Source: Nanobdellota archaeon
GTDB lineage: Archaea > Nanobdellota > Nanobdellia > Woesearchaeales > UBA12501
NCBI GenBank assembly: GCA_018812465.1
Contig: JAHJCS010000219.1
Span: forward strand, 1 to 14,912
Length of the DNA stretch: 14,912 nucleotides
Reading direction: 5' to 3'
The notes beneath the pieces were generated by a model. It was not told the origin of the DNA. It ran no database searches and saw nothing but the letters and a program-made list of their open reading frames with translations. The stretch's first letter is position 1, and every line of letters begins with the position of its first letter. Positions 7,515-12,600 of this stretch are shown here, piece after piece. Position numbers and translations under genes: made by a program.

Positions 7515-9476
7515 ATGAAAAAAAGAGGTCAACTTACAGTATTTATTGTAATAGGAATATTCCTGCTTGCTTTTCTAGGTGTAGTGCTCTATTTCAGGCA
7601 TGATCGGGCAATAGAGGAGCTTCCTGAAGTCATCCCAGAATACCTGTTTCCTGTGAAGAAATACATTGATGGCTGCCTTGACAAGACAGCCCATGAAGGA
7701 CTTCTGGTGTTGGGAGCACAGGGAGGATACATCTATCTTCCTGAGAGAATAGCCTATGATCCAAGCGCTTATGTTCTGTTCGGCAAAATAAAGATTCCTC
7801 TCTGGTATTACAAGGGAATGTCAAGAGTGCCTACAATTGAAGTGATGGAGAAAGAGCTTGACAGGTACATAAGCGAGAACATTGACCGGTGCCTGCAGGA
7901 CTTTGATGTGCTTTCAGAGCAGTATGATATAATGCCAGGACTAGAGAGGTCAGTGAGCACAAAGATAACAGAGACTGGAGTGGACATACTCATGAAATAT
8001 CCTATGGATGTGAGAGTCAAGGGAGAGACATCAACAACAAGGATAACTAAGTTCACAGCAGACTTAAATGTCAAGCTGAAGAACATGCTCAGTCTCGCAA
8101 GAGAGATTATGGTTGCAGAGAACAGCCAGATGTTCTTTGAGGACCTCACAATAGACCTTATGGCTTTGGGCCCAGACATTCCATTCACTGATGTGACATT
8201 CGAGTGCGGACAGAAGAGATGGTATGTGTATGAAGTAGAGCAGGAGATAAAAGATCTTCTCTATTATAATATACCTAAGATAAGGATCAAGTCAACTGAT
8301 TATTATCCTTTTGAGCAGCATTACACCAAGTACGAGCTTCTTAGAGGATACACTCCTCAGGATATTGCTGAAGGAAGGACACCCAAGGATGTTCCGTCTG
8401 ATTCATATGAGTATTTCCATTTCTTCTGGGATCCGACTGTCAAACAGTATAAGGATCTCAAGGCTTTCTTCTATTATCAGAAAGAATGGCCTTTCACTAT
8501 AAACGTGAACCCAAGCAAGGGACAGGTAATGCAGTCAAGCTGGGGTAAAGGAACCCCTCAGTACTGGCTGAGCTTCCTTTGCATAAACACCTATCATTTC
8601 ACCTATGATGTAGTATATCCTGTTGAGGTTGTGGTGAGAGATGATTCTGCATTCACTGGTAGAGGATACTCTTTCAGGTTTGCTTTCCCAGTGATGATCC
8701 ATAACAACCAGGGCCAGCGAGCAAACTTTGATCTTGAGTCAATGGACACTCCAAGCGGAAATGACGGAGAATACTGCAATGATGTGACTGACAAATCAAT
8801 GATGATATTTGCAAAAGATAAGAAGACAAGGGAGGACATCCTTGATGCAAAGATATCATTTAACTGCATGAACCTGTACTATTGTGATCTGGGAATAACA
8901 GATACTGAGTTCGGAAGGAATAGGCTAGCTGTCCAGATACCAGGCTTCTGTTCACCTCCAACTTTTGAAGCAGAGCATCCTAATTATTACAAAGGATCTG
9001 TGACAGTTGATGCTGACGCAGCTTTTGCCAATATAATTATGACTCCTGTTAAGAAGATGAGCTTCACTGTCGCAAAGCAGAGGGTCACTGGATCTGATGT
9101 CCAGGGGGAAGAGGCTCTTGAGCCAGGAGAGTCAGCTGTGATATACATCTCAACAGACAAGCTCCAGGATTATGATGCATTCCTCAGATATCCTTTTGAT
9201 GAAGACACACCTGAAGACCTGAAATATCTCAAGCTGCCTGATGATGACCTGACCTACAGGCTTGAAGTGGTGCTGCTCAGCAAGACCAATCAGATAATCG
9301 GCGGATGGAGAGGCAACTGGACTGTAGATGACGCTTCCCTGAAAGGAAAGAATAACATCAAATTCAAGGCAATAGAGATCATACCTCACCCAGAGAGCAA
9401 TAATGACATTGCTTTGCTGGTCTCAAAGCTTGAGTCTGGCACATACAACAGCATAGTCAAGACAGTATTCACCTGA
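7515..9476 (+). CDS. Large extracellular protein with class III (prepilin-like) leader; paralogue of the 2-1132 gene (653 aa)
   Basis: The N-terminus is MKKRG followed by QLTVFIVIGIFLLAFLGVVLY. This is the K/R-G before a hydrophobic stretch seen in archaeal class III signal peptides processed by prepilin peptidase, with likely cleavage after G5. Next comes a conserved-looking block with C54, GLLVLGAQGGYIYLPE (~62-77) and C126. After ~325 are beta-rich domains matching the 2-1132 product: YDVVYPVEVVVR, GRGYSFRFAF, EYC, and EHPNYYK. I recall the QGGY block from uncharacterised DPANN proteins but cannot confirm it here. Only one N-glycosylation sequon (NWT, near the C-terminus) is present. No Shine-Dalgarno motif is evident before the ATG; the leader sequence itself supports this start. 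It is 164 bases upstream of the second giant gene, mirroring the 2-1132/1185 pair. It is much larger than a pilin, so it may be a pilus-associated or surface-anchored subunit. Confidence 0.9.
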   Translation: MKKRGQLTVFIVIGIFLLAFLGVVLYFRHDRAIEELPEVIPEYLFPVKKYIDGCLDKTAHEGLLVLGAQGGYIYLPERIAYDPSAYVLFGKIKIPLWYYKGMSRVPTIEVMEKELDRYISENIDRCLQDFDVLSEQYDIMPGLERSVSTKITETGVDILMKYPMDVRVKGETSTTRITKFTADLNVKLKNMLSLAREIMVAENSQMFFEDLTIDLMALGPDIPFTDVTFECGQKRWYVYEVEQEIKDLLYYNIPKIRIKSTDYYPFEQHYTKYELLRGYTPQDIAEGRTPKDVPSDSYEYFHFFWDPTVKQYKDLKAFFYYQKEWPFTINVNPSKGQVMQSSWGKGTPQYWLSFLCINTYHFTYDVVYPVEVVVRDDSAFTGRGYSFRFAFPVMIHNNQGQRANFDLESMDTPSGNDGEYCNDVTDKSMMIFAKDKKTREDILDAKISFNCMNLYYCDLGITDTEFGRNRLAVQIPGFCSPPTFEAEHPNYYKGSVTVDADAAFANIIMTPVKKMSFTVAKQRVTGSDVQGEEALEPGESAVIYISTDKLQDYDAFLRYPFDEDTPEDLKYLKLPDDDLTYRLEVVLLSKTNQIIGGWRGNWTVDDASLKGKNNIKFKAIEIIPHPESNNDIALLVSKLESGTYNSIVKTVFT

Positions 9477-9488
9477 TCCAGGCAATCT

Positions 9489-9545
9489 CAGTCAAATACC
9501 TGTTAATCAGTAAATACTGGTTAATCAGTCAAATATTCAGTTAAA
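9489..9545 (+). repeat. Three tandem ~19-base repeats in the longest intergenic spacer
   Basis: Copies are CAGTCAAATACCTGTTAAT (9489-9507), CAGTAAATACTGGTTAAT (9508-9525) and CAGTCAAATATTCAGTTAAA (9526-9545). They lie directly end to end without spacers, starting 12 bases after the stop of the upstream gene. Across the copy 2/3 junction, ACTGGTTAATCAGT (9516-9529) is a near-perfect palindrome, which suits a dimeric DNA-binding protein. Period and location suggest regulatory sites for the giant gene at 9641, but slippage-made spacer is possible. Confidence 0.6.
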
Positions 9546-9577
9546 AATAAAAAGGCCTGCAATAAGGCACACTAAAA

Positions 9578-9635
9578 GAGAAGGATATCAAAAGAGATAT
9601 ATCAAAAAAGAAGGGTATCAAAAAAGAAGGATAGC
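9578..9635 (+). repeat. Imperfect tandem repeats of GAAGGATATCAAAA type before the 9641 gene
   Basis: The core (GA)AGG-TATC-AAAA recurs with TATC at 9586, 9600 and 9616 and a decayed TAGC at 9632, giving periods of 14, 16 and 16 bases. The last unit supplies GAAGGAT, the probable ribosome-binding motif. All units have the same purine-rich strand, so the transcript leader would carry several SD-like motifs in a row. Confidence 0.55.
9626..9632 (+). promoter_or_regulatory. Probable ribosome-binding site of the 9641 gene
   Basis: GAAGGAT lies 8 bases before the ATG at 9641. An in-frame TAG at 9632-9634 shows that no earlier start in this frame is possible within the spacer, so 9641 is the first usable ATG. 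Confidence 0.5.
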
Positions 9636-9640
9636 AGAAT

Positions 9641-12600
9641 ATGAAGAATAAATTCCTGCATTTGATAGCGATAATGTGCATTTATTTAGTGACAACCATC
9701 ACTCTTGTGCAGGCTTTCTCAATCACTCATGATCCTTCTTCTGTGACTGTCACAGACAGGTCAGCAGAGATAAGCTGGCAGACTGATGATGATTCAGACA
9801 GCAAGGTGAGCTATGGCGAGAGCATTGGTCTTGGAAGCGGACTTGTCAATGACTCTCTGGTAAAAGACCATAAGATCATCATACCTTACCTTGACCCTCA
9901 GACCACTTATTTCTATAGTGTATCATCAACCAATGGGTCTGGACAGACAGATGTAGAGAACAATAATGGCAATATGTTCAGCTTCACTACTGAGGCTGAT
10001 ATCACACCTCCTGTCCTGAATCTCTCTTTCCCTGCCTATCACAATGCAAGATGGATTGGTTTCACAGGTCTGACAGAGCCAACATCTTTCATAAGAGCTT
10101 ATGTGAACAGTGCGCCTTCAAATGTGGGCACCTTAAGATATGATTACATAGCATCATCTGACAATGAGGGTAATTTCATCTTCCCAAGGATTGAGATTCC
10201 TCTTGACGTGAATGTAGTGGATCTTTATGTCACAGATTCAGCAGGCAATACTTATACGAATACCTATACTATTGAAGTGGATGATATATACCCAAATGTC
10301 ACCTTGAATATCACAAGCCCAAACCAGGACTTTAAGTATTCAATAAACTATCTTCCTGAGATTGCTCCTTCAACAACCTTGAGCATTTCAGGGAATGCCA
10401 CAGAGCCTGTCAATATAACTGTGACTGTGAACAACAACAGCCAGCATATCTCTTCTCAGGGAGGATTTGAGTTCACTATTGATCTTGATGAGACAATGCT
10501 CAACAATGTGGTTCTTTCATTTGTGGACAAGGCTAACAATGCAGTTGTCGCTCAGAACAATATCATTGTTGATCCTGAGCCTCCTGTAATTGTCTGGACC
10601 AATATAGATGAACTTAATCCTTCATACAATTCCCATGTCAGATTAAGGGGCAATGCGACAAAGAAGAATGTCGATATAATAGTCTATGTCAATAATAAGA
10701 CAAGGGCAGCTGATTCCTGGAGCACAAGCCTCCTGGATATGGCCATACAGTTTGGAGGCTTATTCACAGGTATAATCGAAAGTGATTATCATAAGAAGAC
10801 AAGTAGCTATGGCGACTTTGATGTTGATGTCTTCCTTACACAGGATTTTGCAAAAGAGTTTGTGCCAATAGATCCTAATCAGTTCCCTCCAACGCCTAAT
10901 GCTCCTCAGACACCTCCAGGACAGCAGCCTCCAGTGACTGCTGGATCTGGAATACCTATGGCCTGGGAGAACAATATCAAGATTGTCGCTGTTGACAGGT
11001 TCGGCAGGTCAGCTGTTGAAGAAGGCACTATCATGTTCACAAAATGCGGAATAGGTGGTGACTGGATAGTCAGCACTGATGAGATAACTCCTCCTATTGT
11101 GACTCCTGAGCTTCTAAGGAGAGGCATGGCAGAGCTCAGCTTCTCAGGAGACCTTTCATGGGCAGGCCCTACTGGCTCCATTGTCGAGCCTACTGATATG
11201 TCACTGACAATAGAAAAGGTAGAGCTCAATGAAGAGGAGAGGAAAAGATATGCAATAGATCCTGATGAGCTTGTGTCATCTATTGACATCTTCTTTGATC
11301 CTGCAATGTCTAATTCATTCTATGCGACAATACCTCTCAATAAGATTGACTACACTCAGAAAGAGTTTGAGCAGATGAAGAAGGATCTGAACATAGAGAA
11401 GGATCTTACTCTGATGATACCTGTAGAGATAAACATAGCCTACACTTACACTCTTGAGGATGGCAGGAAAGTCCAAAGGACCCAGAAGCAGTGCATGGAT
11501 ATCATCACTCTTCTTGATATTGAGATACCTGAGAGCGCAATCCCTGAATGGCTTCTCAAGGATACAATAGAATTCATAGACAAGATTATGGATCTCATAG
11601 ACAAGATACTTGAGCCATTGCAGCAGATAATCATGACTGTGTTTGTCACATGCCTTGTTTCATGGGTGGCTTACTTTATCAGCATAGCTTATGAGAAAGT
11701 GGTGTGCGGATCATCAGGAAAAGCAGAAGGCTCATGCCTTGAAGCAATGAAAAAGACCATGAAAGTAAAATCATCATTGCAGTGGATATGCGACAGGATA
11801 TTCTGCCCAAGTGTTCCTATGATAAACAAGTACATCAAGGATACAGGAGTGCCTAGAGGCATCACCTCTAAAAAAGCTGTTGTATGTGATTCTGCAAAAG
11901 CAGATAATGCACAATACCTTTCAAGCCTCGAAGGTGAAAGCTCCACACCTGCAAGCGAAGATGTGTTCAATTACCTTGCACAATGCGATGCAGGAGAGGG
12001 TGATATAAATCCTGCAAAATGCTGCGGCCAGCGTTACATGAATGACTGGGATTCAGCATGCATAGGGATCGCAAATGAGCTTGATGAATCAAGGTGTGTG
12101 ATGGCTCTTGAGACTGGAAACCAGGAGCTTGGCAATACTCCAGCATGCAGCAATGACCTCAAGGGAATATTCAGGAAGTGGGCTCTTTCAGGAGTATGCT
12201 CTGCAGGACAGACTTCAGAGAGCAATATTGATTATGTGAGAGGAACTGGTTTTAGTGTCTGCAAAGTAGAGAGTCTATGGTATTATTGTAATGTTGAAGA
12301 GGCTGGAACTCAGACTGACACTGGAGTAGACATAAAGACAGCACAGGCAACTCCAAACAGGGAATGTCCTGGCTTCATAAAACCTTATTCTAATGGCAAG
12401 AATGTATATGCTGTGAATCCAAATGACCTGGCAAGGTATTCAGTAGAGATAAGAGCGCTTATCACAGAGACAAATACCTTGACAACACTCAATAAAGCTG
12501 AGAACGGAAGATGTGTATCTGGAGGGGGCATAGGTAATAAGGAAGTCGGTGTTAAAGAAGACTTCACCAACTGCGCTGTAGATTCACAAGGACTAATCTA

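Noticed and set aside
9489..9545. CRISPR array
   Set aside because: The repeats are about 19 bases, directly adjacent without spacers, imperfect and only three; no cas genes are present.
9553..9572. Stem-loop terminator (GCCT...AGGC) after the 7515 gene
   Set aside because: The stem is only four base pairs and is not followed by a T-rich tract, which archaeal terminators usually show.
9719..9997. Metallophosphatase reading of the N-terminal domain of the giant protein
   Set aside because: The domain resembles the FN3-like N-terminal domain of purple acid phosphatases, but no metallophosphoesterase motifs (GDxxD, GNHE) follow; only a general FN3-like call is justified.
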